Origin: Maribacter sp.
Lineage (GTDB): Bacteria > Bacteroidota > Bacteroidia > Flavobacteriales > Flavobacteriaceae
DNA length: 48,890 nucleotides
Assembly: GCA_020629285.1 (NCBI GenBank)
Contig: JAHDDP010000024.1
Location: 1-48,890 of the forward strand
Direction of reading: 5' to 3'
Position numbers and translations under genes: made by a program. The notes under the pieces were generated by a model. The model saw only the letters and a program-made list of their open reading frames with translations. It did not search any database and was not told where the DNA came from. This document shows positions 26,160 through 35,311 of this stretch, piece after piece. Within the stretch, counting starts at the first letter, position 1; the number at the start of each line of letters is the position of its first letter.

Positions 26160-26873
26160 TTAATTATTTGGACTCGGGTAAGGTTGATTTCTTACCGGAT
26201 CACTTAAACTATGTCCAATACCATTATTAAATACATAATTATAATTTCTAAGTCTTTCGTTATTACCGCCTCCTGTCGCTGTGCTTGGTAAAGGTGCTGG
26301 AGATCTATTTACATCAATTCTTAATTGACTATCTCTTCTAAGAATAATTTTACCAGCTTCACCTGGGATTAGTGTTTGGAATTCATAATTAACATCACGC
26401 ACTAAAAGAGGGTCGTTTTGGGTTATATAAGTGGAAATGATGTGATATTGTAATATTAAGCGTAATACATCAATATCTGCCCTTGCCATTACTTCTGAAG
26501 GTGTTTCCCCTTCTTCAATATCAGCTGAACCAGTAACTAAGGCTATAATATCGCCATTGCCTTCAAATGCATTGTTATTAAGCATCAAGAAGGTTCGGCC
26601 ATCGTTAGGGGTATTATATTCTTCTACCATTTCAGCCGCCTCGATTGCGGCTTTAAAATAATTTAGACCGTCACCGTTTAACGTACCATCTTCATTTAGT
26701 TTTAATGCTTGAGAAGTGTTGAAAAACTGCCAAGCTGTAATTTCACTATATGGGTCTGTTAAATCAACTTCAGGTTCAAAAACAAACCGCTCTTGCAAAT
26801 CAATATCGCATCCTATAAATGCAAGCATTAGCAGAAGGGTTCCACAAAATTTTATTGCTTTTATTCTTTTCAT
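26160..26873 (-). CDS. FAS1 (fasciclin) domain lipoprotein of the Sus locus
   Basis: 237 residues with a lipoprotein signal ending AFIGC. Residues about 60-150 carry a fasciclin-like region: RTFLMLNNNAFEGN, then DIDVLRLILQYHIISTYI. The C-terminus is polar and glycine/asparagine-rich (SPAPLPSTATGGGNNERL). Third gene of the susC-susD operon, 30 bases after susD. Similar FAS1 lipoproteins occur in many flavobacterial Sus loci, where they may serve as accessory surface glycan-binding proteins; direct evidence for a ligand is lacking. Confidence 0.78.
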   Translation of the reverse strand: MKRIKAIKFCGTLLLMLAFIGCDIDLQERFVFEPEVDLTDPYSEITAWQFFNTSQALKLNEDGTLNGDGLNYFKAAIEAAEMVEEYNTPNDGRTFLMLNNNAFEGNGDIIALVTGSADIEEGETPSEVMARADIDVLRLILQYHIISTYITQNDPLLVRDVNYEFQTLIPGEAGKIILRRDSQLRIDVNRSPAPLPSTATGGGNNERLRNYNYVFNNGIGHSLSDPVRNQPYPSPNN

Positions 26874-26903
26874 TTTGGTGTATTTTTTTAAAAAAATTAT
26901 TTT

Positions 26904-28481
26904 TTAGTACCCTGGTGTTTGTTCCAATAAAGGGTTCTCAACTATATGTTCATCAAATATTGGGAAAAGCAGTCTTTCATCTGTTAGGGTTCTACCGCCA
27001 GTAAGTGTATCTAAAATTGGGTTTAAGATTTCTAAAGCTCTACCCGTTCTTCTCAAATCCCACCAACGTTGTCCTTCACCTAATAGTTCTAGTTGACGTT
27101 CATCTAAAATGAAAAGTTCACGTTCTTGTTTTGTTACGCCAAATTCAGCTGCATCAACTAGAGGTAATTGTCTAGCAGTTCTAAACTCATTAATAATTTC
27201 TAGCGCTTTCATTTCATTATCTAGTCTATTCTCTACTTCTGCTAGATACAATACGATGTGCGAATAACGGTATAGTACCATATCACTATCGTCTAAAGTT
27301 TGATTGAAATTGGCTTTATTGTATTTTGCCATTCTTGCATTACCCACACCTTTTAATTCAAGATTTGTTATACCTTCTCTTGATAAGTAGTATCTATAAT
27401 CACCGTAAACAAACTCTTCTTCACCATCTGAATTTGTTGTTGTTAATACTGGATTCGTGTCTGGATATTTTGTCACCCATTCAAGAGAATCTATAGGGAA
27501 TTTTTGACGCCATTTCTGTTCCAACGCCGGTGAGAGGGTAAATGAAGGAATCCCAGCAAAAAATACATTAAAAATTCCTGCTCTATTCCTATTGCCACTA
27601 CCTGGTTCTTCGTTTAAACTGAAACCAATGGACATTATTAGCTCTGGACCTTGTTGTATTTTAAGTGGTCCGTTACTTGTAGGATTTGCTGAAAAAGGGT
27701 CTATGTCATCATTTAAAAATAGATTTTGCCAATCTCTTGCACTTGTAACTAAGCTAAACTCGTTACTTTCTACAATTTTCAAAAGAGCTTCTTTTGTTTT
27801 TACGTCATCGCCTAAAAAGCCATATACTTCGGCTTGTAGAGCCCATATGCTTGTTTGGGAAAATCTATAAGGTCTACTCAAAATACCCATGTTTTCCTCT
27901 GCAGCAAGCATATCAGGAATAATGACTTCATTGATTATTGTATTAGCATCTGTTCTTGGTCTTTGCAAGTCTGGACTTGCCCCAATAACTGGCTCGGTAA
28001 ATAAGGGGACATCTCCCCATACTCTAACCGCCTGAAAGTAAGCGTATGCTCTCATAGCTTGAGCTTCAGCCAATAAATCTGTGTCAAAACCACTAATGTT
28101 CGGTACATTGGCTATCACTAAATTTGCTCTGTTGATCAAATCGTAATAATCATTCCATCTTAAAACTCCGGCGTTACCAGATGTTACATCGTTAGTGGTC
28201 AGTTCAATGTTGTTTGCATTTGCACCATCGTTTCCATTGATATAACTGTCACCTCTAAATTCGCCCCAATAATAGTGCTTTAAACGAAATGCAGGTTGCA
28301 TACCATCATACATTCCTATTACCGATGCTAGTGCATCACTATTATTTCTGAAAAAATTATCTGGTGATATTTCACTTATTGGCGACTCATCTACCAGATC
28401 TTCACAAGATGTTAAGGATATAGCACCCAATAAAAGGGCAACACTACCTATTATATATATATTTATTTTCTTTAGTTTCAT
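26904..28481 (-). CDS. susD: SusD/RagB-family nutrient-binding lipoprotein
   Basis: 525 residues; lipoprotein signal ending ISLTSC. The TPR-like SusD core is seen in RANLVIANVPNIS, LLAEAQAMRAYAYFQAVRVWGDVPLFTEPV, ALQAEVYGFLGD and the C-terminal ERELFILDERQLELLGEGQRWWDLRRTGR, all family landmarks. SusD sits on the outer membrane as the lid of its SusC pore and binds oligosaccharides. It follows susC by 11 bases. No glycosidase gene adjoins, so the substrate must be inferred from the wider region (rhamnose- and uronate-containing oligosaccharides). Confidence 0.95.
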   Translation of the reverse strand: MKLKKINIYIIGSVALLLGAISLTSCEDLVDESPISEISPDNFFRNNSDALASVIGMYDGMQPAFRLKHYYWGEFRGDSYINGNDGANANNIELTTNDVTSGNAGVLRWNDYYDLINRANLVIANVPNISGFDTDLLAEAQAMRAYAYFQAVRVWGDVPLFTEPVIGASPDLQRPRTDANTIINEVIIPDMLAAEENMGILSRPYRFSQTSIWALQAEVYGFLGDDVKTKEALLKIVESNEFSLVTSARDWQNLFLNDDIDPFSANPTSNGPLKIQQGPELIMSIGFSLNEEPGSGNRNRAGIFNVFFAGIPSFTLSPALEQKWRQKFPIDSLEWVTKYPDTNPVLTTTNSDGEEEFVYGDYRYYLSREGITNLELKGVGNARMAKYNKANFNQTLDDSDMVLYRYSHIVLYLAEVENRLDNEMKALEIINEFRTARQLPLVDAAEFGVTKQERELFILDERQLELLGEGQRWWDLRRTGRALEILNPILDTLTGGRTLTDERLLFPIFDEHIVENPLLEQTPGY

Positions 28482-28492
28482 TATAGTTTTTT

Positions 28493-31400
28493 TTAAAATT
28501 TAAGATTAAGGCCTAAAATTACTTCACGGTCATTTGGAAATCTTAAGTTGTCTACCCCAGGTTGTAGTGGATTGCCCCTGGTACCTAATTCAGGATTAAA
28601 TCCTGGGTAATTTGTCCATGTAAGCAAATTGTTACCAGAAATATAAAAAGAACACTTTTTTACAAAACCTAATTGTTCTAAAGCTTTTTTAGGGACATCA
28701 TAACCTAATCTCACAAAGCGCAACTTTATAAAACTACCATCTGTTACGAAAAAACTATTAGGGCGATCCCTGTTTTGTGGTACCCTTGTCAATCTCGGAT
28801 ATACTGTTATATCGCCTGGATTTGACCATGCACCCTCTATACGGTCAGGGCCCGGTGTTTCACCACCTGAATTTAAATCGTTTCTAGCTTCGTCCCAACG
28901 TCTCCAAGTGTCGTTGCCCAATGTGAAGTCGAATAAAAAGCTAAGGCTTATGTCTTTATATTTAAAATCATTTGAAAATCCACCAAATGACTTTGGCAGT
29001 CCATTACCAATGGTTTGTCTATCTTCATTTGTTATAACAAAATCACCATCTACATCGTCCCAAATGATATCACCACCTTGTGCTACACGACCATCATTTC
29101 GTATTTGGTTAACATCGCCAGTAAACTCAGATCCGTTTAAAGTGTAATTAACGAATTCTCCAGAATTATCAAAATTTGGCGTAAGCTGAACTCCATCGTT
29201 CGTAAAAGCATTTGACTCGTCATATTGAAAAACACCTAGGTTTTTAAATCCATAAATATTACCAATAGGTTGCCCTTCTTCAATTAAATAGTCACCAGAT
29301 TGAAATGATGTACCACCAAATAGTTGTGTAACTTCATTTTCTTGAAAACTAATATTGAAATTACTATTCCAACTAAAATTCTTTGATTGTATAATGCCAC
29401 CTCCTATATTAATGTCTATACCTTGGTTTCTTACGGCGCCTACATTTTGTCTTATACCTGAGAAACCAGATTCTTCAGGTAGAGGTACATTTGCCAATAA
29501 ATCTTCTGTATCTTTTCTCCAAGCATCAACATTTAAGGTTAATCTGTTTTTGAACATTCCTAAGTCAAAACCAAAGTTCGTTGCTACAGTACTCTCCCAA
29601 CTCAATTCCGGATTACCTAATCTTGTTGGTGAAACACCACTAATACCATCGTAAACGGCACCAGGTGTAAAGGCAGATGTAAATTCATAATCTCCAATAC
29701 GATCATTACCGGTTTCACCATAACTGGCTCTTAGTAAAAGGTTGTTAATCTTACTATTGCTATTTTTAAAGAAGGGCTCGTTACTTATTCTCCAACCAAT
29801 AGAACCAGATGGGAAATAACCAAACTCTTTATTATCACCAAATCTTGATGAACCATCTCTTCTAAGCGTAGCGCTTATAAGATATCTATTGTCGAAATCG
29901 TAGTTGAATCCTCCAAAGAGAGAGTAAAGATTGCTTCTTGTATTAAAAGTTTGATCTCCATTAATACCAATGCCGTTAGGATCAACGTTATTAAATGTCT
30001 GTACGTCTTCTGAAACAAAAAGTGCGTTTGAAATCCCAAAATTTTCCTCAACTCTTTTAAGTATTTGCATACCGGCAAAAGAAGAAACGCTGTGTTTTCC
30101 AAAATCTTTGTTATAGTTTACGAAATTTTCTTGCTGAATATCATAATCTATTCTATCTCTAAGGCTACCTAAAGGACTTGTGTTTCTAGGGTTTAAGACC
30201 AATAAAGGTTGAAAATCATTATTTCGTCTTAATCTAAAGTTGATACCTAACGTAGATTTGATTGAGAAAGATGGGGTTATTTTATATTGTATCGAGTTGA
30301 AACTTTGTGCTCTCCATGTTCTTAATTTTAGCTGTCTAAGTGAAGCCTCGGCTATTGGGTTTTGTCTACCCCCAAATTCTGGAGTAAAACTTCCGTCGGG
30401 TTCAAATACAGGGTAATACGCTATACGTTCTACAAGCTGCTGAAAAACTTGATTCTCGTTCAAACCACTGAATTCCTCAAAAGATGCATTGAAACTTGTA
30501 CTCAATGTTAGTTTTGAATTAGGTGTAAAGTCTAATTTAAAACGACTATTTATTCTTTTAAAACTGCTGTTGATCACAATACCTTCTTCGTTAAGAAAAC
30601 CGTTGTTCCAGTAGGCTTTTAATTTCTCGCCACCACCGCTAACAGCAACATTTACTTGGTTTCGAATACCAGCTTTTGTAATGAGCTCTTGAAGATCAAA
30701 AGAATTACGGGTTCTAAGGCTCAAAGAATCTCTCTGTAGACCTGTTGGATTTAGACGTTGCGTTTCATTACGTCTTACATCTTCGTAAAACAAACGTTGT
30801 CTTGTATTTGCAACTGGTATTGCTCCGTTTAAAGTGTTAATACCACTTACTACATTTACATCTATACTAACATCACCTCTTTTACCAGATTTTGTAGTTA
30901 TCAAAACAACACCATTTGCACCTCTTGTACCATAAATAGCTGTTGTAGCGCCATCTTTAAGAACTTCAAGAGAAGCTATGTCGTTTGGGTCTATGTTATC
31001 GATATTGTCTAATTGTTGACCATCTACAACATATAATGGACCTGTGCCACCGGCACTAAAAGTAGAAGTACCACGTACTCTAATATCAAAACCTGCTCCA
31101 GGTCCGCCATTGCTTGCAATTTGTACACCAGCTAATCTACCTTGTACACCTTCAAAAGCATTTGAGGGGGTTACTTCAGCAATTTTTTCAGACTTTACGG
31201 TACTTAAAGCACCTAGTACTTTTTCTCTAGATACTGTTGCGTAGCCTATTACCACAACTTCCTCTAGTGCCTCGGTATCCTCTTCTAAACTTACATTTAT
31301 ATTAGAAGAATTAATTGTTTCCTCCTTAGTATTAAAACCAATATAGGAGAAGGTCAATACTCTAGAACCCGGTACTAAGTTGATGGAGTAATTACCATCA

Positions 31401-31600
31401 AAATCACTGGACATTCCATTGTTTGTTCCTTTTTGTACTACGTTAACGCCGGGTAAAGGTTCTCCATTAACGTCGGTAATAGTCCCGCTTACGGTACTTA
31501 CCTGTGCAAAAGCTGATGTAATAGCCGTCATGAACATAATCATGGTAGCCAATACAGAGAAGGTAGCAATACGCGAACGTTTGTTACACTTTTTTTTCAT
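28493..31600 (-). CDS. susC: SusC/RagA-family TonB-dependent outer-membrane transporter
   Basis: 1035 residues. A Sec signal ends near SAFAQ; a carboxypeptidase-D-like domain follows (VSGTITDVNGEPLPGVNVV), then the TonB-linked segment EEVVVIGYATVSREKV, the plug (GVQGRLAGVQIASNGGPG, LYVVDGQQLDNID, GANGVVLITTKSG) and a 22-strand barrel ending REVILGLNLKF. It imports oligosaccharides across the outer membrane with TonB energy. First gene of the susC-susD-FAS1 operon. A copy of the 19-bp element lies at 31731-31749, 130 bases upstream of the start. Confidence 0.96.
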   Translation of the reverse strand: MKKKCNKRSRIATFSVLATMIMFMTAITSAFAQVSTVSGTITDVNGEPLPGVNVVQKGTNNGMSSDFDGNYSINLVPGSRVLTFSYIGFNTKEETINSSNINVSLEEDTEALEEVVVIGYATVSREKVLGALSTVKSEKIAEVTPSNAFEGVQGRLAGVQIASNGGPGAGFDIRVRGTSTFSAGGTGPLYVVDGQQLDNIDNIDPNDIASLEVLKDGATTAIYGTRGANGVVLITTKSGKRGDVSIDVNVVSGINTLNGAIPVANTRQRLFYEDVRRNETQRLNPTGLQRDSLSLRTRNSFDLQELITKAGIRNQVNVAVSGGGEKLKAYWNNGFLNEEGIVINSSFKRINSRFKLDFTPNSKLTLSTSFNASFEEFSGLNENQVFQQLVERIAYYPVFEPDGSFTPEFGGRQNPIAEASLRQLKLRTWRAQSFNSIQYKITPSFSIKSTLGINFRLRRNNDFQPLLVLNPRNTSPLGSLRDRIDYDIQQENFVNYNKDFGKHSVSSFAGMQILKRVEENFGISNALFVSEDVQTFNNVDPNGIGINGDQTFNTRSNLYSLFGGFNYDFDNRYLISATLRRDGSSRFGDNKEFGYFPSGSIGWRISNEPFFKNSNSKINNLLLRASYGETGNDRIGDYEFTSAFTPGAVYDGISGVSPTRLGNPELSWESTVATNFGFDLGMFKNRLTLNVDAWRKDTEDLLANVPLPEESGFSGIRQNVGAVRNQGIDINIGGGIIQSKNFSWNSNFNISFQENEVTQLFGGTSFQSGDYLIEEGQPIGNIYGFKNLGVFQYDESNAFTNDGVQLTPNFDNSGEFVNYTLNGSEFTGDVNQIRNDGRVAQGGDIIWDDVDGDFVITNEDRQTIGNGLPKSFGGFSNDFKYKDISLSFLFDFTLGNDTWRRWDEARNDLNSGGETPGPDRIEGAWSNPGDITVYPRLTRVPQNRDRPNSFFVTDGSFIKLRFVRLGYDVPKKALEQLGFVKKCSFYISGNNLLTWTNYPGFNPELGTRGNPLQPGVDNLRFPNDREVILGLNLKF

Positions 31601-31906
31601 TTTGAGTTGAGTTTTGTTAATATTAAATTGACTTAATCTAATTTTTAAGGATTTTTATTAATTATTAACCAATAAAACGACCTAAAAATTATTAGATTCT
31701 CAACAATTATATTAACAAGAAGTTGTGAAGGCATCCTGTACTGTACTGTAGGGATGGTGGTAAGAGGCGTCAAAAAAAATAGGGTTAAATCGTTAATTAT
31801 CTGAAAGTCAAATTTTTAATAATTGTTTTTATAGTCTTGCTGCAAAAAAATTATTATAGAAGAAAGCTTTAAAATAAGGATATGTTATTTAGGTGTAAAA
31901 ATTTGT
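31601..31906. other. susC promoter region
   Basis: 306 bases, no gene. It contains the 19-bp element at 31731-31749, which itself lies inside an inverted repeat CATCC-N15-GGATG (31732-31756). No TAnnTTTG box on - was found. Confidence 0.6.
31731..31749 (-). promoter_or_regulatory. 19-bp regulatory element, copy A (susC)
   Basis: On + it reads GCATCCTGTACTGTACTGT, 18 of 19 identical to copy B; relative to susC (on -) the element is in the same sense as the other copies. Probable GntR operator. Confidence 0.7.
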
Positions 31907-32953
31907 TTAAACAGAGTGTCTGTCAATAAAATTAAAATCATTTTTTATTTCTACTCTTTTGTTTTCAACGATCATTTTAGCCGCTTCTTCACCCATTTTT
32001 TTAAAGTCTGTACTAATTACGGTTATACCCAATAATTCTTTTAAAGGTGTGTCATTGTAAGATATAATGCCAATATCCTCACCTAGTTTATAATGTCTAT
32101 CTCTACTTTGTTTTACCAAATTGACTAAATCCGATTCTTCTATTATAATATATAAATCCCCCAATTGTAATTCCATGCTGTCATAAATTTCATCAAGTAT
32201 TTCGTAGTCCATATCATGTTGAATACAAAATCTCTTAAAACCTGTTACAATACCTTTAGGGTATGGATAAACACCTTTGCTAGGGTATACCAATATGACT
32301 TTTTTATATTTTGATAATTTTTCTAATCCGGCGGTAAGGGCATTATAAATATCTTCCGTAAAGTCTTGATATACTCTGCCTGCCTCTTTTGATAAACTCT
32401 TTAAATTCCGGTCCATAATGATCAGCTTTCCATTTGGTATGGAATGAATTGCTTTTAAAATATCATCGGTACAACCCATATGCTGAAGATTTTCATTTTT
32501 AAAATGAGGCATTATAACATAGTAATCGTATAAGTTTTTTTTATTTTCAATTATGTTGCTAAATACTAAAGGTTCACAGTGGTAAATATCTAAATCTACA
32601 TGGGTATTCGCATCTAGACTATTTACAAATGAATTGAAAATTCTCATTTTGTAAGTACTTAACTTATTAATAAGAAAAAGCACTTTTGCTTTTATGGTTA
32701 GATCTGTTTTTGATATGTAATACCCTTTGCCTTTTACCGATATAATTATATTTTGTTCTTTTAATAGACCGTAGGCTTTTTCTACCGTATCTCTAGAGAG
32801 TAGGTATTCTTCGCTTACCTCGTTAATTGAAGGGATTTTTTCTCCCATACTCAATACACCTTTATGGATGCTATTGATTATTGAGTCCATAACTTGTTTG
32901 TATTTAGGAATACGGGATTCAGTGTCTACATAAATATATTCAAGTTTTTTCAA
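31907..32953 (-). CDS. GntR-family regulator with periplasmic-binding-like sensor domain
   Basis: 348 residues. The N-terminal winged helix (about 12-80) has PKYKQVMDSIINSIHKGVLSMGEKIPSINEVSEEYLLSRDTVEKAYGLLKEQNIIISVKGKGYYI in GntR style. Residues about 88-340 form a LacI-like ligand domain (KVLFLINKLSTYKMRIFNSFV, YYVIMPHF, LIIMDRNL, DIGIISYNDTPLKELLGITVISTDF). It lies between the SusC operon and the divergent rhamnose operon, and four near-identical elements sit before the operons of this half of the window, so I infer it is the rhamnose- or uronate-responsive regulator. A TAAGTTTG -7-like box is at 33018-33011. Confidence 0.9.
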   Translation of the reverse strand: MKKLEYIYVDTESRIPKYKQVMDSIINSIHKGVLSMGEKIPSINEVSEEYLLSRDTVEKAYGLLKEQNIIISVKGKGYYISKTDLTIKAKVLFLINKLSTYKMRIFNSFVNSLDANTHVDLDIYHCEPLVFSNIIENKKNLYDYYVIMPHFKNENLQHMGCTDDILKAIHSIPNGKLIIMDRNLKSLSKEAGRVYQDFTEDIYNALTAGLEKLSKYKKVILVYPSKGVYPYPKGIVTGFKRFCIQHDMDYEILDEIYDSMELQLGDLYIIIEESDLVNLVKQSRDRHYKLGEDIGIISYNDTPLKELLGITVISTDFKKMGEEAAKMIVENKRVEIKNDFNFIDRHSV

Positions 32954-33061
32954 GTTGTGCGGTTTTAGTTTTATGACCTAAATTAGGGTATATACAGAAT
33001 TAATCAAATTCAAACTTATGTAATCTTTTTGGCTTTTTATTTTTTTTATCGAATTTAACTA

Positions 33062-33080
33062 ACAGTATAGTACAGGATGC
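33062..33080 (+). promoter_or_regulatory. 19-bp regulatory element, copy B (rhamnose operon)
   Basis: On + ACAGTATAGTACAGGATGC; on - GCATCCTGTACTATACTGT. It lies 56 bases before the RhaEW start codon. A TATTTTCG -7-like sequence follows at 33100-33107. Confidence 0.7.
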
Positions 33081-33136
33081 GTTGTTTTTATTCATGCTCT
33101 ATTTTCGTTGACAACCATAATTAAAAAAACAGATTA

Positions 33137-35236
33137 ATGCAGGTCAAAACATATAAACACGTAGATTATCTTTGGGACGAATCAAAAGCGTCAGAGCTAG
33201 GGGACAACCAGGTAGAGTTGTTTCTTTACAGGTCAAATATTTTAGGAGCAGACCTTCGTATAACAAACTTCGGTGGTGGTAATACTAGCTGTAAAACTAT
33301 TGAAAAAGATCCTCTTACAAATGAAGAGGTTGAAGTAATGTGGATCAAAGGTTCAGGTGGTGATATTGGGACTCTTACAAAAGCTGGTATAGCGGGCCTG
33401 TATACAGAGCGACTTAGAAATTTGAAGAATGTTTATGGTGGTCTAGAAGATGAAGACCGTATGGTGGGCCTGTTTAATCATTGTATTTATGATTTGGACA
33501 GCAAAGCTCCTTCAATTGATACTCCTTTGCACGGTTTACTTCCATTTAAACATATAGATCATTTACATCCAGATGCTTTGATTGCAGTTGCTGCAGCCAA
33601 AGATAGTGAGAAGGTTACCAAAGAAATTTGGGGCGATACTATGGGGTGGGTGCCATGGCAAAGACCAGGTTTTGATTTAGGTCTACAACTTGAAAAGTGC
33701 TTAAACGATAACCCTGGTATTAGAGGGATTGTACTTGGCAGCCATGGATTATTTACTTGGGGAGATACGTCTTACGAATGTTATCTTAATAGTTTAGAAG
33801 TTATTGAGATGGCTTCGGAATATATTGAAAATAAGATTAAAGAAAACGGCAGTGTTTTTGGTGGGCAAAAAGTGAAAAGCTTGCCTCAAGAAGAACGTAT
33901 AGATAAAGCTGCAAAATTAATGCCTTTGTTAAGAGGACTTTGTTCTTCTGAAAATCAAATGATAGGTCATTTTACCGATACTGATGTGGTGTTGGAATAT
34001 ATCAATAGTAATGACTTAGAAAGACTTGCACCTATGGGTACTTCTTGTCCTGATCATTTTTTAAGAACGAAGATTCAACCATTGGTTCTTACCTTGGGTA
34101 CAGGTGAAGATCTTTCCGATAGTGAAAAAGTTCTGGAAAAACTTACTCCTGCATTTGAAAATTATAGAAAGGAATACGCCGAATATTACGAAAATTGTAA
34201 AAGGGATAATAGCCCAGGTATGAGAGATCCTAATCCGGTAATCATCATTTATCCTGGCGTAGGTATGTTCAGTTTTGCAAAGAATAAGCAAACTACAAGA
34301 GTGGCGAGCGAGTTCTATATCAATGCCATAAATGTAATGCGTGGGGCAGAGGCCATAACCGAGTATACATCGTTGCCAAGACAAGAAGCATTTGATATTG
34401 AATATTGGTTGTTGGAGGAAGCAAAATTGCAACGTATGCCAAAAGAAAAGCCATTATCTAGAAAAGTAGCCTTGGTTACTGGTGCCGGTGGTGGTATTGG
34501 TAAGGCTATTGCTGACAAGCTTGCGGAAGAAGGTGCCAATATAGTACTTACAGATATCGTTGAAGATAGGTTAAAAGAGGGTATGGCTACATATAAAAGA
34601 GATGTAGCAAGCTATGCCGTATGTGATGTTACAAATACGGAGTCTATAGCTAATGCCTTTAAAAAAGCATGTTTAGAATTCGGCGGTGTTGATATTGTAG
34701 TGCATAGCGCTGGTTTGGCAATTTCTAAGCCATTGGAGGAAACCACGGATAAAGACTGGAATTTGTTGCAAAACGTACTTGTTAAAGGTCAATTCGATCT
34801 GGCAAAACAAGGAGTTGCCGTTATGAGAGATCAAGGTTTGGGTGGAAACTTTATTAGTATAGCGAGTAAAAACGGATTGGTTTCAGGTCCTAACAATGTA
34901 GGTTATGGTACATCTAAAGCCGCACAGCAACACATGAGCCGCCTGTTGGCAGCCGAACTAGGTAAAGATAAGATTAGAGTCAACGTTGTTAATCCTGATG
35001 GGGTTATAGTTGGTAGTAAAATATGGGAAGGAGACTGGGCGGAAGGTCGTGCTAAAGCTTATGGAATAACTGTAGATGAGTTACCGGCACACTACGCCAA
35101 AAGAAATTTATTAAATGAAATTATTTATCCTGAGGATATTGCAAACGGTGTTTTTGCCTGTGTAGGAATTTTGGATAAATCAACTGGTAATATTATCAAT
35201 GTTGATGGCGGTATGGCCAACGCATTTGTAAGGTAG
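33137..35236 (+). CDS. rhaEW: Bifunctional L-rhamnulose-1-phosphate aldolase / L-lactaldehyde dehydrogenase
   Basis: 699 residues in two fused enzymes. Residues about 1-430 are a class II aldolase: NFGGGNTSCKT, TPLHGLLPFKHIDHLHPDAL with the zinc histidines, and IVLGSHGLFTWGDT. Residues about 440-699 are an SDR: VTGAGGGIGKAIADKLAEEG near 447, the NAG-equivalent HSAGLA, YGTSKAA near 590 and the ending INVDGGMANAF. This is the RhaEW (YuxG-type) fusion that splits L-rhamnulose 1-phosphate to DHAP and L-lactaldehyde and oxidises the aldehyde to L-lactate. First gene of the rhamnose operon, with copy B upstream. Confidence 0.95.
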   Translation: MQVKTYKHVDYLWDESKASELGDNQVELFLYRSNILGADLRITNFGGGNTSCKTIEKDPLTNEEVEVMWIKGSGGDIGTLTKAGIAGLYTERLRNLKNVYGGLEDEDRMVGLFNHCIYDLDSKAPSIDTPLHGLLPFKHIDHLHPDALIAVAAAKDSEKVTKEIWGDTMGWVPWQRPGFDLGLQLEKCLNDNPGIRGIVLGSHGLFTWGDTSYECYLNSLEVIEMASEYIENKIKENGSVFGGQKVKSLPQEERIDKAAKLMPLLRGLCSSENQMIGHFTDTDVVLEYINSNDLERLAPMGTSCPDHFLRTKIQPLVLTLGTGEDLSDSEKVLEKLTPAFENYRKEYAEYYENCKRDNSPGMRDPNPVIIIYPGVGMFSFAKNKQTTRVASEFYINAINVMRGAEAITEYTSLPRQEAFDIEYWLLEEAKLQRMPKEKPLSRKVALVTGAGGGIGKAIADKLAEEGANIVLTDIVEDRLKEGMATYKRDVASYAVCDVTNTESIANAFKKACLEFGGVDIVVHSAGLAISKPLEETTDKDWNLLQNVLVKGQFDLAKQGVAVMRDQGLGGNFISIASKNGLVSGPNNVGYGTSKAAQQHMSRLLAAELGKDKIRVNVVNPDGVIVGSKIWEGDWAEGRAKAYGITVDELPAHYAKRNLLNEIIYPEDIANGVFACVGILDKSTGNIINVDGGMANAFVR

Positions 35237-35255
35237 TTGTTTGTAGTTTTTTTAA

Positions 35256-35293
35256 AAGCTTTTATAGGTGAAAATCTATAGAAGCTTATTTTT
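35256..35293 (+). promoter_or_regulatory. Intra-operon hairpin between rhaEW and rhaI
   Basis: AAGCTTTTATAG (35256-35267) pairs with CTATAGAAGCTT (35276-35287) with one G-U pair around an eight-base loop, followed by ATTTTT. It could be a partial terminator or an RNA-stabilising end that separates expression of the first gene from the rest. Confidence 0.6.
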
Positions 35294-35311
35294 AATGGGA
35301 AATTAGTACTT

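Noticed and set aside
25991-26230. 79-residue open frame on + near the FAS1 gene
   Set aside because: It runs through the SusCD operon terminator and into the end of the FAS1 coding sequence; composition is not protein-like.
29875-30102. 75-residue frame on - inside susC in another frame, and similar internal frames in other genes
   Set aside because: They lie wholly inside well-supported genes and have no family resemblance.
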